DNA of 64,000 nt, taken from NCBI GenBank assembly GCA_964058845.1, contig CAXKVR010000203.1, positions 1-64,000 of the forward strand. The letters run 5' to 3'. Positions 34,765-46,599 of the stretch are shown in pieces. The notes beneath the pieces were generated by a model. The model ran no database searches. It saw only the letters and a list, made by a program, of their open reading frames with translations, and had not been told where the DNA came from. Each line of letters starts with the position of its first letter. The first letter of the stretch is position 1. This stretch comes from Carex sylvatica (taxonomy: Eukaryota; Streptophyta; Magnoliopsida; Poales; Cyperaceae). The position numbers were made by a program, and so were the translations under genes.

Positions 34765-35196
34765 TCAATCATTGGCAGTAGCCAACTGGAGAGAGAGCAG
34801 CTCCTCTTCAGGTATGACCTGTATATGGCAATCCGACCTTGGATAAGAGGCACACAACAGTGCATAGCCTTGGTCCACCACGTCATCACTCAGCATGCCG
34901 TCGCTCTGGTCTACAACACCACTGACAAGGCGGGCTGGGCACGTCATGCATACGCCGAGCTTACAGTCGTGAGGAACCGACATGCCTTCGTCTAATGCTC
35001 TTTCCAGTATCGACTCCTCTGGGTCCACGTCAAGTACGCGAGTTGACCCCTCGTGCTCTATGGTTACTTTGTAAGAAGGAGGTGGTGGGCCCCGTTGTCG
35101 GAGAGGAAGAGAGATGCGGAAAGGGTGGAGATGGAGAAGAGGAGTTGGCTTGAGAGGGAGATGGGATGGAGAGGTGAGAAACAGAGAGAGTGCCAT
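34765..35196 (-). CDS. FdC1: Ferredoxin C1-type plastid [2Fe-2S] ferredoxin (143 aa, single exon)
   Basis: FdC proteins are plastid ferredoxins with an extended C-terminus that accept electrons from photosystem I and are thought to pass them to acceptors other than the usual FNR. I start at ATG 35196 (MALSLFLTSP), which gives a plastid transit peptide rich in Ser, Pro and Leu. An upstream in-frame ATG at 35256 would add 20 residues. The mature part has YKVTIEHEG, the cluster loop C78-K-L-G-V-C83-M-T-C86, and the fourth ligand C115 in YALLCASYP. The C-terminus SDCHIQVIPEEELLSLQL followed by ATAND is the FdC1 hallmark. Ordinary leaf ferredoxin ends soon after the fourth cysteine. The gene has no intron, as in Arabidopsis. 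Confidence 0.92.
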   Translation of the reverse strand: MALSLFLTSPSHLPLKPTPLLHLHPFRISLPLRQRGPPPPSYKVTIEHEGSTRVLDVDPEESILERALDEGMSVPHDCKLGVCMTCPARLVSGVVDQSDGMLSDDVVDQGYALLCASYPRSDCHIQVIPEEELLSLQLATAND

Positions 35197-36105
35197 TTTT
35201 GTGGTGGGAAGAGATGGAGATAGAGAGAAAGGAGATAAGGTGAGAGACTGGTTCATGTATAATTGTACTGTTATTATTTATAATTTTGCTAAAATGATTC
35301 TAGAGAAAATATATTCTTTTGGATTTGTTTGATATTTAATTTTTTAATAAATATACCGTATACGTAAATATTTAATTATAACTATTTTAATAATAAATTC
35401 TTTAATTTTAATAATAAATTCTTTAATTTTAATATATAATAATATATAAATAAACATGAGTTGTTCCTTTTAACATCGAATGGGTTACACCAAGAAAAAT
35501 ATTGTTTATTTTTATTTTTTTAATATATTCTAATAATGATACGAAATTACAATGATGATCATTCATGTGATTTCTTCTTATCATCATCATCATCAAGATA
35601 CATATATCTTGGATATTATAAATGCAGAAATGTTAAACTAAGTCAATGAAGAAATATTAAAAGAAATTATTACGTGTTTATAGGCATAATACTTATGTTA
35701 GAAGTAATTTGTTTATTTTTTTTTAAAATACACATTTACAATATCTTATGTTTAATGATTATATGATAAAAGTAATGAACATAGTAATAAAATTAAAAGG
35801 ATGGCTCAAATGCCTCTATTTTTTTTTATCTTCATCATGTCTTCATTTTTTAAAACTTTAATTATTAATTTTTTTAAACTTAAAAGTAAAAATAAAACTA
35901 TTGAATATGACCTACATCACTTTATTTATGAATGTATAAAAAATTATGACATTTCAATTTTGTTTTCGTTGTCATAAAGAATTTGTAAAAATATACTAAT
36001 TTGAATAATTTCTAAACGTTGATTTTTCAACTTATTAGTTTACATAAAAGTAAAATATAAATGTTATATTTTTTATAATCACATACAGAAAATAATATAG
36101 ATCAT
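35197..36105. other. Upstream flank of FdC1 and AT-rich spacer
   Basis: The first 150 bp hold the FdC1 promoter region. The rest is AT-rich with an ATCATC run near 35580, and no gene is seen. Confidence 0.5.
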
Positions 36106-36665
36106 GAGCAGAACTAGGGTGTTCCTAAGTTCACCAAGTCTCTTTGTGAACTCAACTCTAAAATCTATCGGATTGGCTTCAAACGACGAATCCAAACTGT
36201 TGAAATCTTTCTACTTTACGAGTGATGCTTCTACATGTGAAAATTTTATTTTAAACTTTCGAATTAATTTAGTATGAAGTCAAGTGGTCAAAATTAGAAA
36301 TTAAATTTATATATTAATTTTATTGCATTCATTTTTTGGACAACTTTTAACGACTTGACTCTATACAAAATTAATTTCAAATTTTAAAATTTTCACATGT
36401 AGATGCATCACTCGTAAGCAGTGTTTTAAAAATCGGTCTATTCGGCCGGATATTCATATTCGGTTGGAATCCGAATAGAAAATGAGTATTCAGTTCAATA
36501 TTTGGTTTTGAATATTCGACCGCATATTCGGCCGAATATATTTTTCCGTATATGATTTATTTGGTCAACTTTTTCCGCATAGAGAATAAGAATATGAATA
36601 TGTCCCAAATATAATTTATTTGAAGTTTTGTAATTTGTACTGTGGGTTGTTAACTTGTTATAACT

Positions 36666-37105
36666 TGTCACACCCCAAACCAGGAATTCTAGATTAAAGT
36701 GTGATCAATCTTGCCTCGTACTTAATTAATTATTAAGTACGCAAGGCTAAAATAATAAAACAATCAAACAGCAGCGAAAGCATAAGATAAAGTATCAGCA
36801 TCAGTCACATAAATAATAAATAAATATAAACATACATGTCATATCATACGATCCGTCTCGGATCCAAAAATAACATCCACTAATGAAACGGAGTACATGA
36901 TCTCGCGAGATCCGTATATATGATACAAGAATACAGATACTCGTGATTCTAATTAAAATTCTAAATAAAATTAAATCAAACGGCATGGCCATCAGGGACA
37001 GCTCCTGACATCTCCTGCTGCGGATCACCAGACTCTATACCTATAAATCCACGAAACAACTTGTGGGTGAGCGACTAATCGCCCAGTATGTGATCCAGAA
37101 TTATT
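36666..37105 (-). repeat. 3' LTR fragment matching 39344-39785
   Basis: The two segments share, in order, GTGATCAA(T/C)CT, CGCCTCGTACTTAATT-like, AGCAGCG(A/G)AAGCATAAG, ATGATCTCGCGAGAT, CGGCATGGCCATCAGGGA and GACTAATCGCCCAGTATGTG, with scattered substitutions. Similarity stops near 37105. Confidence 0.85.
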
Positions 37106-39322
37106 CCATCACGGGTCAAGTATGACAAATAAATTCTTGAATTGGATAGTTCATGTTTGCTTAAGTCCAAATAGAATGTCAACTACTTCTTAATATACAA
37201 TGGTTTAATTTAGATTGAATTGGGCTAACTCAATTATTGTATATGACAAAACATAGATTCGGCTCTAATTACTTTCATTTTTTAGTAATCAAATTAATTT
37301 GACAAAATGTGAATTTTAGCGAAGTCAAGCAAACCTAATGAAGTTAGATAAAATTCAAGTAATCTATAAATAACTCAATTTATAGAGTTGATACAAGCGT
37401 AGCGATTAAACAAAAATTTGGGATCTAGGAGGGTCATATTATTGTACATATGGTTATAATAATAATTCATTTGATATTTTATCGAAATAATGTTATTTAG
37501 GACTTTAGAGGAAAGGCTTTGAGTTTGGTAGCGTAGTTGAGATCCATGTGGTTTGTTATCTGTTTCTGATTTAAAATAAGAATCAATTGTTTAGATGATA
37601 GAAACAACTATTCTACTTGGGATTATATCAAGGAGGGTCCATGTGACAAATGCAGAAAATTTTAGGGTTGATGACGTAAATATGACTTGAGCGTTTTGTT
37701 AGTTTTGTAGAGCTAGGAAGGGTGGTTTGATATTGGATTTAAGATTCGACTCAATCTGGGAGTCAGTTACTGCATTGGTACTTAAGGATTGAATATGGTA
37801 TAGATAATCAAATCGGAGGTAACTAGTTTATATTGAGTCAACCTAACTCAACAGTTTATGGTAAGAAAAGGACATCGATTCTTATTAAGTTAATCTTGAT
37901 AAACCAAATAGGCATGGTCAAGAAAATTTTAATTAGATAGAGATCAGACAGTTGGGTGATAGACAGCTTTAGTAACTTATTTTTCGAGAAAGGTCTAATT
38001 ATCTTTATAATCAATATAGGTTGTAGATAATTAATGAAGTCGAGGTAAACATAACGGAACAAAAAGTCAAGGGTTCAAAAATAAATCCACTTTGGTAATT
38101 CTCGTATACGAAGATATCAAATTGGATACATCAAACTCGCATGTCCAGTGACTCATGTGTGGTATTTAAAACGTCTTCCTAGTTATATCGCAAATCTTTT
38201 AGAAAGGCCCTCTTAGAATTCCTTACTAACTTAAAGAAAATATTTAAAATTAGTACTAAAATAAATTATAATTATGGAATTAATTGGATTTTCTAAATTT
38301 CCTAGGGTTGCAAAACTAGCTTCTGTCAGTAGTACGTAAATTCGTAGGATGTCGTTATCCTTAACTCAATATCGTGGATGTAATGTATGTACTCCATCCG
38401 GAAGTCATCATCTAGCTTGCTTGGAGAGCGGATGTAATTAGAATCCTTGTCCTTAGCTTTTTTCCCTTGAGTAAGAAGAATACGTTGTTTCAGACGGCTA
38501 AATCGTACGATTCGACTTTCACCTTTTTCTATGGTGTGGTGCGTGTCAACCATCCTAGGCTTAGCGGAATGTCGAACTCGTACGTATCTAATACCGTAAG
38601 GTCCAAAATGAAAGACACGATTAAATATTACTATGTCGAGAATACTGGCTGGTGGTGAGACTGGGCTGCTAGCAGATGGGAAGAGGCGTTGGTCACCGAG
38701 GGTCCAGGGTGAGGCTCCAGTGGCTGAGATATGACTATCCGTTGTCGCGGAATTGATTACTTAAATTTTGTATGATAGTTTCGAATATTCACGGTTTGTA
38801 TTTTATAGATTTTTAAATCTTATGAATAACTCTATAAATCTAACTTCACAAATTTTCATTGTATTATGACAATTTCCACTTAACGTATTTAATAATCGTT
38901 CGAAAGTTCGTCTCGACTAGATTTTTATTACATCTAGACTATAATTTAATCATTTTATATAATTTAGTTTGCCACATCGATCGTTATTTAATTAACTAAA
39001 ATTCTCATTTATCCATAATACTAATTATTTATTTACTAACTACCGATTCGATTTCGGAGACAGTGACGATCGTCCATCATGTGACCGAAGAGCAAAGCAG
39101 CTACACTAAATCATGGTATGATAGAGATGGGTCGTATGATAAGAGGAGATTTTGATTTCTAAGTATCTATATGCAAAGTTTTATTTAAAAGTATTGTCAA
39201 AGTGCTTTGACTTGTGTACTCGGATATATATATATATATTAATTTATCAATATGTGACTATGCTTCATATTCAATTCTTCGAGTGATACCCAGGTCAGCC
39301 TGTGAGGATTACGAAAAGCTGA

Positions 39323-39334
39323 GCTCTGATACCA
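39323..39334 (-). other. Primer binding site for initiator tRNA-Met
   Basis: The minus strand reads TGGTATCAGAGC, complementary to the 3' end of plant initiator tRNA-Met, nine bases inside the end of the 5' LTR. It sets the orientation of the retrotransposon. Confidence 0.85.
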
Positions 39335-42010
39335 CTTTAAGGATGTCACACCCCAAACTAGAAATTATGGATTAAAGTGTGATCAACCTCGCCTCGTACT
39401 TAATTAATCATTAAGTACGCAAGACTAAAATAATCAAATAATCAAATAGCAGCGGAAGCATAAGATAAAGTATCAGCATCAGTCACATAAACAATAAATA
39501 AATATAAACATACATGTCATACCATACGATCTGTCTCAGATCCAAAAATAACATCCACTAATGAAACAGACTACATGATCTCGCGAGATTCGTATATATG
39601 ATATAAGAATACGGATACTTGTGATCCTAATCAAAACCCTAAATAAAAGTAAATCAAACGGCATGGCCATCAGGGATAGCTCCTGGCATCTCCTGCTGTG
39701 GACCGCCAGACTCTGTACTTATAAACTCACGAAACAACTTGTGCGTGAACGACTAATCGCCCAGTATGTGACCCATAATTATCCCATTAGGAATCCTCTG
39801 CGGTCAAAACACTTTTAATTATAAAATGAATAAACTTTAAAATATGCATATGTGTGAACCTATATTAATATCTAATAAAATTTATAATACTTTTAAATGA
39901 TGTCATGATGCGATTATTCTATTATGCCAACATGCGGAATAACTCAAAATACAATCAAAGTATAATATCAAATAGAAATCAAGTCGGAATCCAGTACTCC
40001 TCACACTGTGTGTCCAAATATAATAATAATATGGAAGCAAATAAAAATCACCCCGTGCCGTGCCAATGGGATCCAAAAATCCAAATAATATAATCAAGGA
40101 CCGTGATCAGGAGAACAATGATACACATTGCCTAGTGAAATCGAGCATTGCCCTTATGATAGTAGCACACTAGCCGATGATTATATCCTTAAATTCAAAG
40201 TGTCATCTCGCCTACGATTCATCGCCCAAACATATCCAATAGGAGAAATCATATAATGCAAGTCGTAAAAAGTTAATTTCTTCCCTCATGAGCAGGAGAA
40301 AACTCTATCGTCCGGCCAGACCAATAGAAACATCACACATGGATTGTACCCAAGACCGGTGCTGGAACCCCGTACAAGATTCTACCCAAGACTCGCTGGT
40401 CTTGGAATCTCGCACAAGATTCTACCTAACACTACCCAGCTTGGAATCTCATTCTAGGCAAAGTAGCTTCTAATGTAGGGAAGGAATAAATCACGAATCG
40501 TATCGTGCCATAGAACTCGAGATCGAAACTGCTCATGTCAAATAGTAAAATGATCGAAAATGATACGTAATCAAAGTTCATATATATAATATAAATCTTA
40601 AAGCCATCCAAGGATCAAGTGATCCTCGGCTCAGTGGCTGTCGGGCCGTCCTATGCCAAGTAACACCAAGATGGATTGAAGTCACTCGGCTCTAATCAGC
40701 CCTCACTAATGCATGCACATGCACGTAAAATAATAATATATTGTCCTCTACAAGAAGAAGACAACTAATAACCTAATATTCTAATAATTTATATATATAA
40801 TATTATTTAATTACTCTACTCCTAAAATACAGTAAATTCAGGTTTTTCAGGGATTATGCAATTCTACTTATAGTGCAGAAATGATAAACATACTATATAG
40901 TTTTAATGCATCTACTTAAAAATAAAGTGCGGATGTCAGGTCAGATGGATTGACTGGTAAGAGTATGCCCACGAAAAGAATAATTCAGATGTCCCACACT
41001 TGTACGGCTGGAGTCTCTGTGGCTAATCGTCAGCGAAATCAACAGGACCCGCGTATGGTCCGAACTGCGTGTCAGTCAGATCAGTACATGGATCAGACTC
41101 GTACGGGATCTGCTGATCTGAAATTACGTAATTTAAACTAATTAAAATCTACGCTAAATTATTCTAACCCTTGCCTCATTTAATATGTTTAGTCATATTT
41201 TCAATTATTTTGGTTTAATAAAAATTACCGATTTAGTCAGTCGAACTAAACCAATTAGTCAAATATTGATCATTTACTTTCATTCCATTGAGCTTAGCAT
41301 TAATCTTAATTTATAATTTCGTCAGATATTGGTCATTCACTTTGATCTTAATTAATCAAAATTTAATCTAAACTAATTTATAGTTTCAATAATTTAATTT
41401 GAAGATATATTACTTATAAATTTTCTAATGCCAAAATATTCGCAAAAATAATTATTCGTGAGTGACGATAAATTAAACGTGTTTTACTTAATTACTCTAT
41501 TTAAATTACCTATCTACTTTGATTTATTTTAAATGTACTACAATTAATTTTAGCCGTTCGCTGTGAAGTTTCGAAAGCTAATTTTTGATTTAAAATTTCT
41601 AAATCCAATATTTTAATAAAATATACTATTTATTATAAAATTTGTAATTTTAGTTTAATACATTTTAGTTGTTTTATATTTTAGATGCGTAATTCAACTA
41701 TAAAATTTTAGAAATGAAACCTTTAACTCTTTTACGTGTTACTAATTAATTATTTCTAAGTCGCACAGTTCGTTATTTTATAACTAATCTAATTTTACGT
41801 TTAATTCATCGTTTCGAATCTAAGCATAAATTAATAATTTTCATTGCTAATTAATTGTTATTTATTAATTAGCAACGAAGTTTATAAAAGTTTTGAAAAA
41901 TTTAATAGTTTTAATTAAAAGCCGTCATTTAATCCATCCATTATGTTATACCTTTTGGCCTATTTGACTTATCGATTTTCAATTCAAGTCACATTCACAT
42001 AAATATATAT

Positions 42011-42778
42011 GAGTAGAACTAAAATGCTCTTAAGCTCACCAAACACTGCTTATCTCCAAAATCCATTAAATTAGTTTCAAATGACGAATCCGAACTGTTA
42101 GAACCCGCCTACCTTACGAGTAATGCATTTACATGTGAAAATTTTAAACATTTGAATTGATTTAGTATAAAGTCAATCGGTCAAAATTAAAAAGTTAATA
42201 AATTAATTTTAGTGCATTCATTTTTTGAACATTTTTTGACCGTTTGATTTTATACTAAATTAATCCGAATGTTTAAAATTTTCACATGTAAACGCATCAC
42301 TCATAAGATAGGTGGATTTCAACGGTTCAGATTCGTTATTTGAAACCGATTTGTTGGATTTTGAAAATTAAAAGATTAATAAATTAATTTTAGTGCATTC
42401 ATTTTTTGAACATTTTTTGACCGCTTGACTTTATACTAAATTAATCCGAATGTTTAAAATTTTCACATGTAAACGCATCACTCATAAGATAGGTGAATTG
42501 CAACGGTTTGGATTCGTTATTTGAAACCGATTTGTTGGATTTTGAAAATTAAAAGGTTAATAAATTAATTTTAGTGCATTCATTTTTTGAACATTTTTTG
42601 ACCGCTTGATTTTATACTAAATTAATCCGAATGTTTAAAATTTTCACATGTAAACGCATCACTCATAAGATAAGTGGATTTCAACGGTTCGGATTTGTTA
42701 TTTGAAACCGATTTGTTGGATTTTGGAGTTAAGCTCATCAAACACTTTGGTGAGCTTAAGAGCACCCTAGTTCTACTC
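42011..42778. mobile_element. Fourth layer: foldback family B element with triplicated arm segment, inside the LTR
   Basis: The ends GAGTAGAACTAAAATGCTCT and the complement of the right end, GAGTAGAACTAGGGTGCTCT, match. Inside, a unit of about 181 bp starting near 42190, 42370 and 42552 occurs three times. It includes TTTTAGTGCATTCATTTTTT, CACATGTAAACGCATCACTC and GAAACCGATTTGTTGGATTT. The triplication makes the element 768 bp against about 420 bp for a simple copy. Confidence 0.8.
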
Positions 42779-42954
42779 AATGTATATACATGGCCCATTT
42801 ATATAAAATTCACCACTTTACACTTTGGTCATCTCTCTTAATTAATCTACCAATTTGGGGTAATTGCATAACAACCCCTGGACCTTAAAATTTTTCAGCA
42901 AGGTCCCTGTACCAGTGCCATGCACTACCAGTAACCCAAGGCTCGAAGGCCAGC

Positions 42955-43140
42955 AAAACACACAAGCACGCAAGCACAAATACACATTTACCAGACAGAA
43001 CAGCACACCAGGAACAAGGAAAAAGACAGCAGGTCAAGAAGCAATCACACAGCCAGCAAAGCACACAAGCACACATACACATTTACCAGACAGAACAGCA
43101 CACCAGAAACAAAGAAAGGCAGCAGGTCAGAGGCAAAACG
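42955..43140. repeat. Tandem duplication of about 100 bp within the LTR
   Basis: CACATTTACCAGACAGAACA, the following GCACACCAG and GACAGCAGGTCA/GGCAGCAGGTCA occur twice in the same order (near 42985-43035 and 43078-43128). The open frame across it (42864-43226) is just repeat sequence. Confidence 0.7.
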
Positions 43141-44866
43141 ACACCAGGCATAAGACAGCAAGTCAGCACCTTGCCGGGAAAATCAACATCCCCAGCAAGG
43201 TGAATTTTAATCTAATACCCCGTTAAGGCAAAAATCCAATCGACTAAACGAGCATTTCAAGAATTACCCGGATTAGGCAAACGGAAGAGATGGAGATGAA
43301 AAACAGCCGGTTCCCAGCTTGGCTTGCGTCACAGCCGTCTAAACCGATTGTGCACAAATTCAAAATGCTCGTTTCTAGAATGCCTCAAGAACAACCAAAA
43401 GCCAGCAATGCTCACACTCAACCGACAATCGAAATCAAGAGAGGGGTTTTCTTCTCAACACATGAGTAAGGTGAGAGAGAGAGAGAGAGAGAGAGACCCA
43501 AATTCCATCAAACAATCAAATATATAGGATGGAATTACCGACTATGCTGCCAACGGACGAGACAGAGCAACGAAAGTCGCAAGAGGGGCGTGGTCCTCTG
43601 ACAGCCGACGAGACGGGCTCGTACGGCGCAAAAGTGAGAGCGGGGGGAAATCCAAATCTGTAACCCTCTCCATTTCCTTCTCCTTGAAGGAACGAAAAGG
43701 AGAGAGAGGGTCGGGTGGGGTCTGGGAGGCAGCCAGAGGAGAGACAGGGAGGGTTTCTCCCTTTCCTGCGCAAAACAGAGAAGGAGACGGGGAGGGAAGA
43801 AGAGGGCTTCATGGGGTCCACTTGTCGGTGAACACAGGAAAGAAAAGGAGAGAAAGGGAGGCAGGAGACTGAGGAGAGATATGTACATGGAACCGAAATT
43901 TTCATTCAATTTGATTAAATCTCCATTTTCAATTTGATTCAAAAAGCAAGGCATGAGATTAAGTCAAGATTCGTGCTGGATCAAGATCAATGGTTCTAAA
44001 AATTCTGATTTCTAATCTATGGTTTCGATCGATTATTTTAAGACGTGTTATGTTACGGTTATACAAATTCGAGTTTCATAAATTTTTCAATTGATTTCAT
44101 AAGAATGTTTTTAAGTGTTTATAATTTGATTTTAGAATTTGAATAATTTGATATTAATTTGTATATATATATATAATTATTCAATTCAATTCTATAGTGT
44201 ATAAACAAACAATTTGTAACTTTTTATATAATATTATTAGTACGGAAATCTGTATATTTATTCTCATTAATTAGAATTTATTTCTTTCATTATAAGAATC
44301 ATATTATTTTATCTTCCAACTTTTACGATTTGTAACGGATTTTTGATTTACGAATTTATTGAATTATTATACAATTATTATTAGTTCTATAATTTGTTCT
44401 ACTTCTAATCTTCTATAATTTGGGTGTTCATAATTCATAATTCGTTTATATTTAAAATTCTAGATTCGTTTAAAATTAATCAGACAAAATCAGAAAGATC
44501 ATTTAATTAACTAAAACTTAAATTAGAGCGTAATATTTAATTTAGCAAATTAAATTTGTTTAAAAACTTCGGGATATAACATAACTTATGTTATGTTTTA
44601 TTTATGTTTATTTGTAATGTCTATCTATATTTATTAGAGTTAATGCCTATGATTTTTCATTTGCAAATCCGAATATGCAGCCACATACCGTATATGCGGT
44701 ATGGGGTGGCTTTTCGAATACCGAATAAGAACCGATAATTAAAACACTGCTCGTAAGGTAGAATAATTTCAACGGGTTGGATTCGTCGTTTGAAACTAAT
44801 CTGATAGATTTTAGAGTTAAGTTCATAAAGGAGTTTGGTGAACTTAAGAACACCCTAGTTCTACTC

Positions 44867-45503
44867 TATATATCACATCTAAGGGTTTTATTTTTATATT
44901 TATGGTTTAAATTTTGAGTTATTAATATTTTAAAAATAGAAATATATTTAATGGTAATGCAAAAATAGAGACATTTGAACCGTCCTCTAGAATTAATTAG
45001 CTAAATGTGCAAAAATATAACATATTTGTTAAAAAGAAAAATTAGAACTGAATATTTTAAAAAGGTGGATTTAAAAAGAAGACTTGGGAGTTGGACCTCT
45101 CATGACTCATATTTAAATTGGACATCAGCTCCTTTTTCTCCTCTTTAGTTATGTTATTTATTTTTTCTTTATTTTTTAAAACAAACAGACTAATAGTGAA
45201 TATTTTTTTATAAGAACAATAAATAATAATTATTAATCATATTCAGCTAGGTGCTTGCACTAAGTTTCCAACTTTATTGACATTTTTAAATTTTATAATT
45301 AACAGAATATTATATTTATGCATGCTGATTGCTGAATATATATGAGTGTAAATGATAATTGAGGATGAGAATATTCTTCCTTTTTTTAATGATTGCTGAA
45401 GGTCTTTGCTAAAATTTTCTCTTCAGATTATTACTATATTTAAAAATAGGATCCTGATAGTACTCCAGTTTCTGTATTGTTTTCGCACTATATTTATCAT
45501 ACA
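44867..45503. other. AT-rich spacer right of the nested stack
   Basis: No gene or element ends are seen. Confidence 0.5.
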
Positions 45504-46400
45504 TGTCTGGGTGACCGTAAAAGCTCCAGCATTAAATTTCTATCTAACGTATTAATACCTATGCACGCAAGTATTTATACCTATACACGTAAGTATTTAT
45601 ACTTATGAGGTGAAACTTTTTTACGTAAATAATGGTCCCCAAATCAAATCCCTCAAATTACCGCAGTGTCCCTGCACAATACCTACCATAACTGTCTGGG
45701 GGGGACCGCAAAAACTCTACGCTGAATTTTTTTTCTAAAGTATTAATACCTATGAATGAAAGTATTTATACCTATGAATGCAAGTATTTATACCTACGAG
45801 GTGAATAATTTTGACATAAATAATTGTCTCTTAAACGTACCCGCTCATAAATATCTGTGGGATACCGCTCAAACTAAATGGTGACCATATACTTTTCTAA
45901 AAATATTAATATTGCCACAACTATCTGGATTGACTGCAAAAACTTGATATATTTTCACATATGACGCTTGATGACTTCTGAAAGTATTAATATCAAGTAT
46001 TGCAAGTATTTATACCTATGCACTGAAGCATTCATACGTAAATACATTGTACAAATTAAGTTTAATCTTCCGGCATTCGATCATATCAAGTTACACATCA
46101 AGTATTGGTATCTTAGTTTCAAGTTTTAACATCTTATATTGCAAGTATTTATACCTATCTACTGAAATATTTGTTTCGATGAGGGTAACTATTTTTGTTA
46201 GAGGAAAGTTGATCCGGAGATATGGGATCCCCACTACTTCAGTAGAGCAAGGTTGACGCGGTGATTATGGGACTGGAAAATGAATGATCATAACAAGTTA
46301 CGCATCAAAGTAATAATATATTTTTCAAGTATTAATATCTTATCTTCCAAGTATTCATACCTATGAAAGTTGACGAGGAGACGAGTGCGGGACTGAGAAA
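45504..46400. repeat. Diverged tandem array built on AAGTATTTATACCTATG
   Basis: Units of about 190-220 bp begin with a TGTCTGG...GACCGCAAAA-like word near 45504, 45693 and 45921. Each contains one to three copies of AAGTATTTATACCTATG or AGTATTAATACCTATG. Further isolated copies of the 17-mer occur near 46003, 46142 and 46345. A GAGGTGAA word closes the first two units. I do not recognise the family. Confidence 0.6.
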
Positions 46401-46599
46401 GAGAAACTATATATTTAGTGGGAACTATAGTACAATCTTCTTATATTGTTACTGTGGAGACAGAGGAAGAACTGAAAAGGAGAAATTCTTATAATTATTC
46501 TTAAAAATAATGTTTCAATCTACCACCTTTTATTGTTTTTTTATGGGACATGCATTGGGTTATTTATAGTTGAGGTTGTTGAATCAATGAGACGAGTGG

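Larger units (their letters stand above)
36666..44581 (-). mobile_element. Third layer: LTR retrotransposon, non-coding, internally deleted (7.9 kb)
   Basis: It is flanked by the 5-bp duplication TAACT (36661-36665 and 44582-44586). Its ends are TGTCACACCCC at the left and ATATAACA at the right, so on the minus strand it runs TGTTATATCCCG to GGGGTGTGACA (TG...CA). The PBS next to 39344 fixes the minus orientation: the right LTR is the 5' LTR. The internal region 37106-39343 shows no gag or pol frame. The left LTR keeps only its last 440 bp, so a deletion removed the inner body and the start of the 3' LTR. Superfamily cannot be proven without pol; the termini suggest Gypsy. Confidence 0.8.
39344..44581 (-). 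repeat. 5' LTR, 5.2 kb including a nested MITE
   Basis: The LTR runs from the retrotransposon's right end to TGTCACACCCC at 39344. Excluding the 768-bp foldback element at 42011-42778 it is about 4.5 kb, very long for an LTR. It contains a GA microsatellite (43473-43494), a purine-rich GC-rich block (43640-43880) and a duplicated 100-bp unit. No coding sequence is recognised in it. Confidence 0.7.
36419..44749. mobile_element. Second layer: hAT MITE (about 410 bp) inside the family B element, itself split
   Basis: The terminal inverted repeats are CAGTGTTTTAAAAATCGG and, on the complement of the right end, CAGTGTTTTAATTATCGG. The flanking duplication is CTCGTAAG at 36411-36418 and 44750-44757, an exact 8 bp as hAT transposases produce. 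Without the retrotransposon inside, the element is 36419-36665 plus 44587-44749. Subterminal ATTCGG and CCGAATA words repeat in both ends. It has no coding capacity. Confidence 0.85.
36106..44866. mobile_element. Outermost layer: foldback family B element interrupted by 8.3 kb
   Basis: The left piece 36106-36418 begins GAGCAGAACTAGGGTGTTCC and the right piece 44758-44866 ends in the complement of GAGTAGAACTAGGGTGTTCT. Rejoined, they measure 422 bp, similar to other family members. The interruption falls at the duplicated octamer CTCGTAAG. The order of events is therefore clear: this element was here first. Confidence 0.8.

Noticed and set aside
37106..39343. gag or pol coding region in the LTR element
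   Set aside because: The longest frames are under 80 codons and show no zinc knuckle, protease, reverse transcriptase or integrase motif.
42864..43226. Open frame of 120 codons and the overlapping minus-strand frames at 43516-43954
   Set aside because: They cross tandem repeats and purine-rich LTR sequence, lack any family motif and are better explained as non-coding LTR.
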